A stretch of 64,000 nucleotides of DNA from DASRFR01 sp035651455 (GCA_035651455.1 DASRFR010000058.1:496001-560000); one strand, 5' to 3'; counted from the first letter of the stretch, positions 18,089 through 27,080 are shown. The notes: generated by a model not told the origin, from the sequence alone. Translations and numbers: made by a program.

Positions 18089-18227
18089 GGAATTTCTCCT
18101 TGTGGTCCGTGCGCTAAGCAAATCGTGTAACCATGCGCGAATTTCTGCAGCCCGGCATTCGGCAGGTCTGAGGAAGCGAGCTTACCCCTGCACCTCTGAA
18201 GAAAGCGCCGGCGCATTCACCTGCCGC

Positions 18228-19964
18228 CTAGAACGAGTAGATGAGGTCGAACTGAATGCGGTTCAGATACGGCTCAGACTGACCTGCCTTTGAGATGGTT
18301 TTCGTGCTGCTCCAGTTGTTGAACAGCGCGGCGTTGTTCTCCAGGTTGGTATTGAGCACGCGCCCATGCCACCAGCTGACACTGGCCACGGTGTTGCTCC
18401 GCACTCGCCACAGACCGTAGACGCGATTCTGCAGGATGTTCGTGGGCGCGCGCTGGTCGCTTTCTACGAATGACGCAATCGCCGCATCCTGTTCTTCGCG
18501 GTACCAGGCGTAGCCCACCTGGACGTCATTCTTATTGCGCTGCTGTCCCACGCTGAAGTCGAATCCGTATTCTTTGTTTTGGCTGCCCAGGCCGGGGATG
18601 ACCTTCCCTTTTGAATCCAGCGGATGCGCGGCCGCACCGAGGTTGGTTTCAAGCTCTGCCAGTATGTTGACAGGCAAGCGCTCGATACCCGTGGTGATCT
18701 GGTTGTTGACGATCAGGTCGGCGTAGTTGAACTCTGAATAAAAGTGAGGCACGCCTTTGCTGTCCACATAGGTGGAGTTCGTCATGCCATTGGGTGAAAA
18801 TTCGCACGGCGCAAAAGCAGGCGCATTGAGTCCTTTCGCGCAGCCCTGGCCCTCGCCGGGGACAGGAAAGGGCCCGGCTCCCGCTGTCGTCGTAGTTGCC
18901 GTCGCGCCGGTGGTGGTCGCCTGCACGGTGAAGGCGCTTTGCGACAGGATGGAGTCCGGTCGATTCCACTTCAAACTGAGAAAGGACGGTGTCGTAGTCC
19001 AGGGACCGATCTTCAGCCTGGCTGAGACCTGCGCGCCCAGGGCGTAGGAATCCTGGCCACCACTCACTTCGTTATAGAGCAACTGCAGCGCCTGCACGGT
19101 GAAGTTCCTCACCACCGGAGTGTTCAAGTCGAACGAGAATTTCTGGTTGAAACCCTCGGGGTTGAGGTCCGGATCGAAGGTTGCGGATGTTCGTTGCCAA
19201 GTGTAGGCAAATTTTCCCCCCGTCAACGACAACCAGTGATGTGCCACCGGGTTGTAGGTGATGTAGCCGCGATCGAGCGCAATGGTCTTGCGATCGAAGA
19301 CATTGGTGAGCGTCTCGTTTGTAGTGGTGGGATCGCCGAGCGAGCCGGTCGCCAGCGCGAATCCGCCGACAAAATCTTCATTCAATTTACCGTCGACACC
19401 GAAGCGCACGCGGACACGCGCACGATTGCGATCTTGCACGCCCAGTTGGTCGTAATGCTCACCTCGGATGCGCACGTCCCCGCCGAAACGAAATCGTCCT
19501 AGAAGACTTTCCAGCCCGGCAATTCGCGCACGCTCGGCAACACTGGCATTGGCGGTTTTGCTGACATTGGTCTTCAGATCGCCGACGTCAGTGTTCAGCT
19601 TTGCCACGGTGTCGCGTTGCGCATTCGCTTCGCCCTCGGCAGCCGACGCTTTCTGCTGCGCCTCGGACGCCGCCGCTTGTGCCTGCTGCAACTGCTGCTG
19701 CGTTCGCTGCCAGTTTTGGCTGAGCTGTTGTTGCTGCTGTTGAGTGGCTTGCTGCGCCTGAAGCTGCTGCATCAATTGCTGAATCTGCTGCTGCTGCGCG
19801 GCGACGGCTTCCCTCAATTCCTTCACCTGGGTCGAGAGGCTCGGCGTTGTCCTGCTTCCTGATTTCCTTTTAGCTGTAGAGGAGGAAGTAGATTGGGCAA
19901 ACAACGTCACAGTCAAGGTAAAAATCATGACCGCTGCAGTCAGTGGCTGGGACTTCGCTTGCAT
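18228..19964 (-). CDS. Outer-membrane porin with N-terminal coiled coil
   Basis: A 578-residue exported protein from ATG 19964, with AGGGAGAT nine bases upstream. It opens with a signal peptide ending LFAQS. A periplasmic Gln/Ala-rich coiled coil follows (about residues 45-130, long runs of QQ and heptads) and then a beta-barrel of alternating polar/aromatic strands (DVRIRGEHYDQLG, ARVRVRFGVDG) ending in Phe (FDLIYSF), as outer-membrane barrels do. The layout matches the 'putative porin' family (Porin_5-like). It is downstream of a sulfonate-type ABC operon but has its own upstream region with tandem operator-like repeats. The solute it passes is not known. Confidence 0.78.
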   Translation of the reverse strand: MQAKSQPLTAAVMIFTLTVTLFAQSTSSSTAKRKSGSRTTPSLSTQVKELREAVAAQQQQIQQLMQQLQAQQATQQQQQQLSQNWQRTQQQLQQAQAAASEAQQKASAAEGEANAQRDTVAKLNTDVGDLKTNVSKTANASVAERARIAGLESLLGRFRFGGDVRIRGEHYDQLGVQDRNRARVRVRFGVDGKLNEDFVGGFALATGSLGDPTTTNETLTNVFDRKTIALDRGYITYNPVAHHWLSLTGGKFAYTWQRTSATFDPDLNPEGFNQKFSFDLNTPVVRNFTVQALQLLYNEVSGGQDSYALGAQVSARLKIGPWTTTPSFLSLKWNRPDSILSQSAFTVQATTTGATATTTTAGAGPFPVPGEGQGCAKGLNAPAFAPCEFSPNGMTNSTYVDSKGVPHFYSEFNYADLIVNNQITTGIERLPVNILAELETNLGAAAHPLDSKGKVIPGLGSQNKEYGFDFSVGQQRNKNDVQVGYAWYREEQDAAIASFVESDQRAPTNILQNRVYGLWRVRSNTVASVSWWHGRVLNTNLENNAALFNNWSSTKTISKAGQSEPYLNRIQFDLIYSF

Positions 19965-20089
19965 GTTTAAGATCTCCCTGTTTGCGATTGCGACCGGCAA
20001 CGAGGCCACGATGAGTGCGGCCGGGCTACACGTGGTCAAAGCTCACATCCTGTCGCTTTCAATACACGACTAACTCGATTGCATAACTA

Positions 20090-20123
20090 GCCTTTTGTGT
20101 CAGACACGCTTTTGTGTCACACA
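20090..20123. promoter_or_regulatory. Two tandem 17-bp operator-like repeats upstream of the porin gene
   Basis: GCCTTTTGTGTCAGACA (20090-20106) is followed directly by CGCTTTTGTGTCACACA (20107-20123); 14 of 17 positions agree. Each copy contains a short palindrome (TGTC-A-GACA; TGTGT-C-ACACA). They lie about 125-160 bases upstream of the porin ATG. The rest of the 328-base gap (19965-20292) holds no gene that I can support. It is AT-richer than its surroundings, with a weak inverted repeat near 20187-20202. Confidence 0.55.
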
Positions 20124-20292
20124 GAAGCTATTTATTCCTTGCACCTAAGCTGGAGAACAACGAGAACCTGGTTGCAGTGAACGCAACAAATTTTTGTTAA
20201 TTAACCCAATAACTGTGATCTTACTGCTCCCAGTACAGCATCAGGCCACTAGTTTTGTTCACCACCCGATAACTTTGCTGCACGACAAATAC

Positions 20293-21054
20293 TTAAGTCG
20301 TCGGCGCCAAGCCCCACTTGTTTTGTAGCCGGCGCTCAACCGTTTTAAATACGATGCCGTCGACCAGATATCCAATGGCGATGATGAGGATCATGACCGC
20401 GATCACCTGGCTCATATCATTTAAATCGCGTCCCATCATCAAAAGCTGACCCAGGCCGAGGCTGACAAAAATCATTTCGCCTGAGATCAGCGAGCGCCAT
20501 GCGAATGCCCAGCCCTGCTTCAGTCCGGAAACAATGTAGGGCAAGCTGGCTGGCAGCAGCACGTGCCAGAACAGCCTCAATCCTCCGGCGCCGAGGTTCC
20601 GTCCCGCCATTCCGTAAATTTTCGGCATCTGGTGGCGGCCATCTTCCATGGCGATAGTTACCGATAGGAGCGATCCCATCACAACCACGAACAAGATCGC
20701 CTTCTCCGTCAGGCCAAACCACAGGACGGCGAGCGGCAGCCAGCAGATGCTGGGAAGACTTTGCAGGCTCACCAGCAAGCCGCCCAGGGTTTCCTCAAGA
20801 AAGCGGTTGCTGGCCACGCCGAGGCCGAGCACCATTCCCAGGACCACGGAAATTCCATAGCCCAGCAGCATGCGTCTCATGCTGACGGCAATGGCGATCC
20901 AGAAACTGTGGTCCCGGAAACCGGCGATCAGCGACTCCGCTACTCCCCTAGGCGTGGGAAAAACATAGGGGGGCCAGATCTTCAATTTCGCGAGCGCGAA
21001 CCAAACGATAATCAACCCGGTATAGAAGATGGCTTGCTTACCCACGTGCTTCAT
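20293..21054 (-). CDS. ABC transporter permease, SsuC/TauC/NrtB type
   Basis: A 253-residue inner-membrane permease with about six helices. The EAA loop that docks to the ATPase reads EDGRHQMPKIYGMAGRNLGAGG; it is followed by LFWHVLLPASLPYIVSGLKQG, typical of sulfonate/taurine/nitrate importers. The start is ATG 21054, placed because GGAG is seven bases upstream; it overlaps the ATPase gene by 17 bases. It is the last gene of the Rrf2-importer operon. The sequence alone does not separate sulfonate, taurine, nitrate or riboflavin-precursor substrates. Confidence 0.88.
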   Translation of the reverse strand: MKHVGKQAIFYTGLIIVWFALAKLKIWPPYVFPTPRGVAESLIAGFRDHSFWIAIAVSMRRMLLGYGISVVLGMVLGLGVASNRFLEETLGGLLVSLQSLPSICWLPLAVLWFGLTEKAILFVVVMGSLLSVTIAMEDGRHQMPKIYGMAGRNLGAGGLRLFWHVLLPASLPYIVSGLKQGWAFAWRSLISGEMIFVSLGLGQLLMMGRDLNDMSQVIAVMILIIAIGYLVDGIVFKTVERRLQNKWGLAPTT

Positions 21055-21946
21055 AGTCATACTCCGCTTCCAGGGACTTATTGATTTCCTCGCGGAGGTT
21101 GTCGAGGATATCGCGGGCCGCGCGCGCGACGTCGACATCTTCCAGGTGACGCGGACGCTGCAGATCCACAGAGAATTCGCGCTTCACGCGCCCGGGCCGG
21201 AAGGTGAGCAGCACTACACGATCTCCCAACCGAACCGCCTCTCTCACGTTATGGGTGACGAAAATGATGGTGCGGCCGGTCTCGGCCCAGATGCGTTCGA
21301 GTTCATCGTGCAGAAGGTCACGAGTCTGTGCGTCCAGCGCGGCAAAGGGCTCATCCATGAGCAGGACGTCAGGATTTGTCGCCAAGGCACGCGCCAGGGC
21401 GACGCGTTGTTTCATACCCCCTGAAAGCTGGTGCGTGTAGCTGTCTTTAAACTGCGCCAGGTGGACCAGGCGCAAGTAGTGCCGGACTCTCTCCGCCCGC
21501 TCCGCCTTGTCTACGCCCTTCATCTTCATGCCAAATTCCACGTTCTGAGCGACTGTGAGCCAGGGAAAGAGCCCGAGTTCCTGGAAGATCAGGATGCGGT
21601 CGGTGCCGGGCCCATCCACTTCCTTGTTGTCGACCAGTACGCGGCCTGAGCTCTGCTTGTGCAGACCGGCGATGAGGTGCAGCAGCGTGGATTTCCCACA
21701 GCCGGAAGGCCCAACAATACAAAGAAACTCGCCGGGATTAACCGTCAGATCGATGCGATCCAGAGCAAGGAATTTCCTGCCGTCGGCAGTGTTGTACTCG
21801 AGAGAAATGCCGTCCAGGGAAACCTTAGGATTGTCAGCGACAGGGCGCGCCATTACCGCGGGGCGCTTGAACTCACGGCGTGCAAATACGGTGTGGTCAT
21901 GAGCGTGCGCGCTGTGCGCGGGTACGGTGTTCAAGTTCGGTGTCAT
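21038..21946 (-). CDS. ABC transporter ATP-binding protein, SsuB/TauB type
   Basis: A 302-residue ATPase. Walker A is GPSGCGKST, the signature is LSGGMKQRVALARAL, Walker B is VLLMDEPFAALD, and the switch His is in IFVTHNVREAVRLGDR. The GRVKREFSVDL segment near residue 260 is the SsuB/TauB/NrtC subgroup mark. An extra ~45-residue N-terminal leader with several His residues (HSAHAHDHT) precedes the fold. ATG overlaps the binding-protein stop (ATGA). It energises uptake with the downstream permease. Confidence 0.9.
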   Translation of the reverse strand: MTPNLNTVPAHSAHAHDHTVFARREFKRPAVMARPVADNPKVSLDGISLEYNTADGRKFLALDRIDLTVNPGEFLCIVGPSGCGKSTLLHLIAGLHKQSSGRVLVDNKEVDGPGTDRILIFQELGLFPWLTVAQNVEFGMKMKGVDKAERAERVRHYLRLVHLAQFKDSYTHQLSGGMKQRVALARALATNPDVLLMDEPFAALDAQTRDLLHDELERIWAETGRTIIFVTHNVREAVRLGDRVVLLTFRPGRVKREFSVDLQRPRHLEDVDVARAARDILDNLREEINKSLEAEYDYEARG

Positions 21947-22959
21947 TGAATTCCCTTTTTCCCTTGGCTGGCCAAGACCTGGTTCAACAGGGTGAGATCG
22001 TAGAGACCGCTTAGATCAGGCATCTGGCGACCGAGGAAGCCTGCATCGAACGCCGACTTTGCCGCCGCCAGCAGCGCTGGCTTGAGCGGGTCCCAGGTCG
22101 CTTGCAGGCGGCCAAAAGCCTCGTCCATGACTTCCGGAGGAACGGCTTTTCCGGTTTCTTTCTGAATCTGCTGATTGAGCAATTTCTTTGATTGCGGCAG
22201 ATTGCTGTTAATCCAGTCGGTAAGTTCGACGTGAGCTTTCAACCACTGGCGCACCAGGTCGCCATGGTCGTGAAGGAATTTGGTGCTGACGATCAGATTG
22301 GCGGTAACGAATTTTCCACCGGGCCACAGCGTGCGCTCGTCCAGGAACAGATGTCCATTGCCTTCACGGATGAGGCGAGTGGCCCATGGTTCCGGCGCCC
22401 AAGCGGCATCCAGCTGCTTCTTGAGAAAAAGCGTGAGCTGATCCGGATTGGCCAGCGGGACCACCTGCACATCTCCGCCCTTATCGATCGTCTTCAGTCC
22501 ATGATCTCGTAACCAGGCGCGCAGAGCGACGTCTTGGGTGTTGCCCACCTGCGGGGAGGCAATCTTTTTACCGTGGAAGTCTTCCGGCTTCTGAATGCCG
22601 GAGTCATTGCGCACGATGAGTGCGGCCCCGCCGCTGGTCGCTCCGGCGATCACCCTCAAGGCTTCGCCGTTGGAATGCACGTAGCCGTTGATCGTCGGGT
22701 TGGGCCCGACGTACGCCATGTCGATCGCGCCGCTGTAAAGAGCTTCTATCGCCGACGGTCCCGCGTTAAAGCTCTTCCAATCGATGTTTACTTGCGGCCC
22801 CATGGCTTTCTCGAACCAGCCATTTGCCTTGCCGACCATGGCCTGGGGGTGAGTGATGTTGGGGAACGCGCCCACCCGAATTACGGCAACCCCCTGCGCG
22901 CTTCCCTGGAAGCAGAGGCCGAATAACAGGGCAATGACCGCAAGAACTCTACTCGTCAT
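21943..22959 (-). CDS. ABC transporter substrate-binding protein, sulfonate/nitrate/taurine family
   Basis: A periplasmic binding protein of 338 residues (SsuA/NMT1-like fold) with a signal peptide ending FQGSAQG. Family marks are VGAFPNITHPQAMVGKANG at the mature N-terminus, YSGAIDMAYVGPNPTINGY, and a hinge at KKIASPQVGNTQDVALRAWL. The start is ATG 22959 with AGGGG six bases upstream; it overlaps the Rrf2 gene by 11 bases. An ATG at 22977 is the alternative. The likely ligand is an organosulfonate or a related anion, by family only. Confidence 0.88.
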   Translation of the reverse strand: MTSRVLAVIALLFGLCFQGSAQGVAVIRVGAFPNITHPQAMVGKANGWFEKAMGPQVNIDWKSFNAGPSAIEALYSGAIDMAYVGPNPTINGYVHSNGEALRVIAGATSGGAALIVRNDSGIQKPEDFHGKKIASPQVGNTQDVALRAWLRDHGLKTIDKGGDVQVVPLANPDQLTLFLKKQLDAAWAPEPWATRLIREGNGHLFLDERTLWPGGKFVTANLIVSTKFLHDHGDLVRQWLKAHVELTDWINSNLPQSKKLLNQQIQKETGKAVPPEVMDEAFGRLQATWDPLKPALLAAAKSAFDAGFLGRQMPDLSGLYDLTLLNQVLASQGKKGIQ

Positions 22960-23449
22960 CCCGACCCCTGGGCCCATTCACAATCATGGGCAGCAGCGCG
23001 CTCTGGTGTTTTTTATTGCGCTGACGCTTTCCACGCCTCGGCTCAGCTCCCACGATATCGGCCAACGTCGTATTTTCAAGGATTCGCGCAGCTGCATTAC
23101 GAACATCGAGAAATACCTGATAAAGCGCCCGATGCTCGGCATCGCGATCGATCAATTCACGCAATTGCTCGGCGTCCCCAAACGGCGCTAGCGGGCCATC
23201 AATCAGGCGAATGATTTCACTGAGTTTGATCTCCGCTGGAGGCCGGCGGAGCTGATACCCGCCCTTGGCGCCGCGTACGCTCTCGACGATGCGAGCATTC
23301 TTGAGCTCGAGGAGAATCAACTCCAGGAATTTTTCCGGAAGGTTTTCTTCGTAAGCAACATCCCGAATACGGATCGCCCCCTGCTGATAGTGGCGTCCCA
23401 GCATCATCATTGCTTGAAGCGCGTACAAACCTTTTTGTGAAATCTTCAT
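22949..23449 (-). CDS. Rrf2-family transcriptional regulator lacking cysteines
   Basis: A 166-residue DNA-binding protein: N-terminal winged helix (MKISQKGLYALQAMMML, then the recognition helix near LPEKFLELILLELKNA and the wing VRGAKGGYQL). The usual three-Cys iron-sulfur motif of IscR/NsrR is absent; there is no Cys in the whole protein. That is the state of CymR-type members, which control sulfur genes through a partner protein. It is the first gene of an operon with a sulfonate-type importer, which fits sulfur control. It has an unusual basic tail (RRGKRQRNKKH). Confidence 0.85.
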   Translation of the reverse strand: MKISQKGLYALQAMMMLGRHYQQGAIRIRDVAYEENLPEKFLELILLELKNARIVESVRGAKGGYQLRRPPAEIKLSEIIRLIDGPLAPFGDAEQLRELIDRDAEHRALYQVFLDVRNAAARILENTTLADIVGAEPRRGKRQRNKKHQSALLPMIVNGPRGRDDE

Positions 23450-23464
23450 GGCCCGGCTATCTTG

Positions 23465-23510
23465 CCATAAAGTCTATCGGAATACTAGAGTTAAATTAAA
23501 AGCGGGTCGA
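23465..23510 (-). promoter_or_regulatory. AT-rich promoter/operator region of the Rrf2-importer operon
   Basis: Just upstream of the Rrf2 start the minus strand reads TTTAATTTAACTC, then TAGTATTCCGATAGACTTTA. The ATTCCGATAG core resembles AT-flanked CCGATA-type sites reported for Rrf2 regulators. That comparison is from memory and the site is a guess at autoregulation. No clean -35/-10 pair is visible. Confidence 0.35.
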
Positions 23511-23601
23511 AATAAATTGGTTCGCGCACATGCAATTTGTTGCGCGTCCTGATTATGCAAAATGCTTCACATTGAGCGTGGTAAATACGCTGGGAGAGCC
23601 G

Positions 23602-24375
23602 CTAATTGCGACCGTTGCGGGTGAGGCGAATAATCTGCAAGGTAATGTTGTCGGGGCCGCCGCGGTCCTTCGCCAGCTGCACCAGCTCGCGGCAGGCCTC
23701 AGCCGGGCTATGGGATTGAACGGCCTTTTGCAACTCATCTTCGGTCAGCATGCTCCACAGTCCATCCGTGCATAGCAGGACGCTGTCGCCGACCTCGATG
23801 TGCACTGGGTGTTCCGGAAAGTCGGGTAAAACGTCAGTACCAGCGCCCAACGCGGCGGTGAGGATATGGCGCTGCGGGTGCCCCTCGGCCTCTTGCGCGC
23901 TCAGCACCCCCGACTCCACAAGCCGTCCCACGTAAGAGTGATCTTTGGTGAGGCGGTCGAGATGATCGCCGCGTACCAGATAAAGGCGGCTGTCGCCGAC
24001 ATGAGCATAGTAGAGGGCGTCCTGGCTCAAGGCCATCGCAGTACAGGTCGTTCCCATTCCGTAAAGTTGGGGATGGCTTTCGGCATATTCGCGGATTCGC
24101 TCGTGAGCCGTTTTCAGACTCGCGATCAGGGCAGTCTGGGGATCGCCATCCGGGGCTTGCTGGTAGGTCTCGAGAACGGTGTCCACAGCCAGGCGGCTCG
24201 CTTCCTGGCCACCTTCATAGCCGCCCATGCCGTCGGCGATAACAGCCAGCCTTCCCTTGCGTAGGAACTGGTCATCGCTCTCGGGCTCCCAATAGGTAAA
24301 CGCGTCCTCGTTATTTTCCCGTTGGCAACCCACGTCAGTGAGGCTGCCTAATTCAATTCCGGGCCGGATACGCAT
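23602..24375 (-). CDS. PP2C-family serine/threonine phosphatase
   Basis: A 257-residue cytosolic metal-dependent phosphatase. Metal ligands and motifs are in order: REN-NED (residues 20-25), VIADGMGGYEGG (about 45-56), YYAHVGDSRLYLVR, LCTDGLWSML and GGPDNITLQII. No membrane helix or sensor domain is attached, as in Stp-type phosphatases that reverse Hanks-type kinases. It has its own promoter region shared with the divergent permease gene. No kinase gene is in the window, so the target is unknown. Confidence 0.93.
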   Translation of the reverse strand: MRIRPGIELGSLTDVGCQRENNEDAFTYWEPESDDQFLRKGRLAVIADGMGGYEGGQEASRLAVDTVLETYQQAPDGDPQTALIASLKTAHERIREYAESHPQLYGMGTTCTAMALSQDALYYAHVGDSRLYLVRGDHLDRLTKDHSYVGRLVESGVLSAQEAEGHPQRHILTAALGAGTDVLPDFPEHPVHIEVGDSVLLCTDGLWSMLTEDELQKAVQSHSPAEACRELVQLAKDRGGPDNITLQIIRLTRNGRN

Positions 24376-24440
24376 CTCTCCCCGCGGTTGGTTGATGTTG
24401 AGGCAAGCGTGTTCCTGTCGTGCAGCGAACAGAGCGTCTG

Positions 24441-24446
24441 ATTATA
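24441..24446 (-). promoter_or_regulatory. Perfect -10 box upstream of the PP2C gene
   Basis: TATAAT on the minus strand about 65 bases before the phosphatase ATG. TTGACT lies only 13 bases further upstream, which is too close for a standard -35, so only the -10 is supported. Confidence 0.45.
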
Positions 24447-24480
24447 ACTGACGCCCCAAAGTCAAACCTGGTTACCAAAT

Positions 24481-24504
24481 CTTTGTTCGGCTTTCGTAAC
24501 AAAG
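24481..24504. promoter_or_regulatory. Inverted repeat in the divergent PP2C / permease spacer
   Basis: CTTTGTT (24481-24487) pairs with AACAAAG (24498-24504) across a 10-base loop. There is no T-run after either arm. Its location midway between two divergent genes suits an operator better than a terminator. Confidence 0.4.
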
Positions 24505-24591
24505 AGCTGATCAACCATTTGTCGTGGTATTTCAGGCAATGAAAACCGCGATCGGAGTACATTGTGAGTAACAGGTTGGCGAGTTACGCCG

Positions 24592-25809
24592 ATGAGTTTC
24601 AAAGTAGTGATGCGCGAATCCGTGGCGGCACTTCGGCGCAATTGGATTCGCAGTCTCCTGACCATCCTCGGAATCGCGGTCGGCACCGGGGCCTTCATTT
24701 GTGTGGTGGCCATTGGCAATGCGGGCACCAGCAAAATTCAGGATCAATTACAGAGCCTCGGCGACAACTTCATATGGATCGAAGCAGGTAGCCGGTCCCG
24801 CAGTGGGGTTCGTTACGGTTCCCGGGGTAGCCGGTCGCTAATCACGGCCGATGCAGAGGCGATCCGCGAACAAGTCCCTCTGATCAAAAGTATTTCCCCG
24901 AACGTTGACGGTCACATCCAGGTTGTGTACGCCGGACAGAACTGGGCAACTTTTTATCGCGGCGTTACACCCGAGTTCTTGCAGATACGGCGCTGGGCAA
25001 TCGAGCGCGGCACCTTCTTCACTTCCAGTGACGTAGAACTTTCGGCGACCGTATGCGTACTGGGCCATACCGTAGTCGACAATCTTTTCGGAACCGAAGA
25101 TCCGATTGGCAAAGACATCCTTTTCCAGAATATCCCGTGCCGGGTTCTCGGGATGTTTCAGCGCAAAGGCTTTTCCGCGACCGGCCAGGATCAGGACGAC
25201 TTCGTGGTGATGCCGTACACCACCGCACAAAAGCGGGTTACGGGACAATTCTGGCTGGATGACATCTTCTGCTCTGCAGTATCTCGCGAGGCGATGCCGG
25301 AGGCCACGCGCCAGATCGTGGGCCTGCTTCGCGAGCGTCATCACCTGAATGCGGCAGAAGATGATGACTTCAATATTCGCCGTCCAGAAGATGTGGTCCA
25401 GGCGCAGCTCGCAACCAGCAAGATCATGACCCTGCTGCTGGCCAGTATTGCATCCCTGTCGCTGCTGGTGGGCGGAATCGGAATTATGAACATCATGCTG
25501 GTCTCGGTAACGCAGCGCACGCGCGAAATCGGTGTGCGACTTGCGGTCGGAGCAACCGAGAGCGACATACAAATGCAGTTCCTCACCGAAGCGCTCGCAC
25601 TGAGCTTAGTGGGCGGAGTATTGGGATTAGTGGCAGGAGTGATCTCCTCGGTCGTGGTCGAGCACTTCTTTCAGTTCCCTACCAAGCTAACGCCCGAGAT
25701 CATCGCCGTGGGCTGCCTGTTCTCGAGTTGCATCGGCATGCTGTTCGGATATTATCCAGCGCGGAAGGCTTCGCGGCTCGACCCTATCCAGGGACTGCGG
25801 TACGAGTAG
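24592..25809 (+). CDS. MacB/FtsX-type ABC transporter permease
   Basis: A 405-residue permease with the MacB layout: one helix (SLLTILGIAVGTGAFICVV), a large periplasmic domain (about residues 45-270), then three helices with the FtsX core around LLVGGIGIMNIMLVSVTQR and TREIGVRLAVGA. The C-terminus PARKASRLDPIQGLRYE is the family's usual end. Such proteins move substrates (macrolides, lipoproteins, peptides) by mechanotransmission and need a separate ATPase and usually an adaptor. Neither is next to it, so it is an orphan permease or is paired at a distance. Confidence 0.87.
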   Translation: MSFKVVMRESVAALRRNWIRSLLTILGIAVGTGAFICVVAIGNAGTSKIQDQLQSLGDNFIWIEAGSRSRSGVRYGSRGSRSLITADAEAIREQVPLIKSISPNVDGHIQVVYAGQNWATFYRGVTPEFLQIRRWAIERGTFFTSSDVELSATVCVLGHTVVDNLFGTEDPIGKDILFQNIPCRVLGMFQRKGFSATGQDQDDFVVMPYTTAQKRVTGQFWLDDIFCSAVSREAMPEATRQIVGLLRERHHLNAAEDDDFNIRRPEDVVQAQLATSKIMTLLLASIASLSLLVGGIGIMNIMLVSVTQRTREIGVRLAVGATESDIQMQFLTEALALSLVGGVLGLVAGVISSVVVEHFFQFPTKLTPEIIAVGCLFSSCIGMLFGYYPARKASRLDPIQGLRYE

Positions 25810-25863
25810 CTAGTCGAGAGCGACAATCGGAATTCTTCGTAAACTCACGTCAGGGTGGAGTGC

Positions 25864-26199
25864 ATGATCAAGGTCGTGTATTGCATCACGAAGAAGCAAG
25901 GGTTAACGGATCAGGACTTTTTCAATTACTGGAAGAATATTCATGGACCGGTTGGGGCGCGCATTCCCGGCCTGCGCAGGCTCGTACAAAACCACCGAAT
26001 TGCTATAGCTGAAGACCAACGCCAGCCCGATTACGATGGCGTCGCAGAGCTCTGGTTCGACGATATTTCTGCACTGCTCGCAGCCCGGCGATCGCCCGAA
26101 TGGAAAGCCTCCACGCTTGACGAATCTAATTTCATCGATCACCAGAAAGTCGCGTATCTCATTACTTATGAGGAGATCATTCTCGACACGCCCCGATGA
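25864..26199 (+). CDS. EthD-domain protein
   Basis: A 111-residue dimeric alpha+beta-barrel-type protein. IKVVYCITKKQGLTDQDFF then YWKNIHGPVGARIPGLRR is the EthD pattern (conserved Trp/His-Gly-P). EthD proteins include a helper of ether degradation and many small enzymes or carriers of unknown role. The start is ATG 25864 with GGTGGAG just upstream; a GTG nine bases earlier is possible. No partner gene suggests a substrate. Confidence 0.72.
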   Translation: MIKVVYCITKKQGLTDQDFFNYWKNIHGPVGARIPGLRRLVQNHRIAIAEDQRQPDYDGVAELWFDDISALLAARRSPEWKASTLDESNFIDHQKVAYLITYEEIILDTPR

Positions 26200-26400
26200 T
26201 GTGCTGTGCAGCCCTGCCTCGCGGGCGATTCGCACATAGTGAAAACATGCAGCGCCCTCGGCCAGGGTAGCCTCATTGGCCTCTCACTCATACAGGAAAC
26301 GGGGTATGGGATTCTTCGATCTCAAGTGTCAATCTGTAATCACGCAAAGGACAATTCACACCCATAACCCGGCACAAAACCAGCACATGAGGTGAAAACG

Positions 26401-26910
26401 ATGAAATTCTTTTCTGCAAACCTTGAAAGCCTTCGCGAGCTTTACATTAATGAACTCCGGGAACTCCATTCCGCAGAAACCCAGATTACTGACGCTCTAC
26501 CCAAAATGATCGATGCTGCCACAGAGCCACAGCTGAAGCAGGCATTGCAGACGCACTTACGCGAGACCCAGGGCCATGTCTCGCGCCTGGAACAGATACT
26601 CAATCAAGCAAGGGGCAAGGTCGACAGCAGGAAGTGCAAAGGCATCGCGGCCCTGATCACCGAAGGCGAAGACATCATCAAAGATGCCAGTGATAACTCC
26701 GTCCGTGATGCGGGCATCATCGCAGCAGCCCAGAAAGTCGAGCACTATGAAATGGCGGCATACGGAACTGTGAGGACCTGGGCCCAGATTCTTGGCGAGA
26801 ACAGCCAGGCTCAGCTACTGGAGCAGACGCTGAACGAAGAGAAACACGCTGATTCCGTCCTCACCAGTATTTCGGATACGGCGAATACACGTGCCGACAG
26901 AGCCGCCTAA
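26401..26910 (+). CDS. Ferritin-like DUF892 (YciE-type) stress protein
   Basis: A four-helix bundle protein of about 169 residues. Helices carry the spaced acidic and His residues of the DUF892/YciE family: LRELYINELRELHSAE, TQGHVSRLEQIL, AAQKVEHYEMAAYGTVR and LNEEKHADSVLTSI. Members are di-metal, ferritin-like proteins induced by stress and stationary phase. The ATG start at 26401 is preceded by GAGGTGAAAACG. It stands alone, and a strong terminator follows. Confidence 0.85.
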   Translation: MKFFSANLESLRELYINELRELHSAETQITDALPKMIDAATEPQLKQALQTHLRETQGHVSRLEQILNQARGKVDSRKCKGIAALITEGEDIIKDASDNSVRDAGIIAAAQKVEHYEMAAYGTVRTWAQILGENSQAQLLEQTLNEEKHADSVLTSISDTANTRADRAA

Positions 26911-26970
26911 GTTAAGGCTATGCAGAGACGAAAACACAATTAAAAAGGTGTTCAACGAAAGCTGAAACAA

Positions 26971-26998
26971 CTCGCCCCGAATCCGGGGCGAGTTTCGT
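26971..26998 (+). terminator. Rho-independent terminator after the DUF892 gene
   Basis: Perfect 9-bp stem CTCGCCCCG / CGGGGCGAG with an AATC loop, followed by TTTCGTCT. It separates the DUF892 gene from the pyrophosphatase gene. Confidence 0.8.
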
Positions 26999-27080
26999 CT
27001 GCAGCCCTTTGCGGCGCGAGCGCGTCAACGGGGAGCCGATTTTCAGCATCAGAGTCCTGCGTGCGCGCGGGAGGTGGGCA

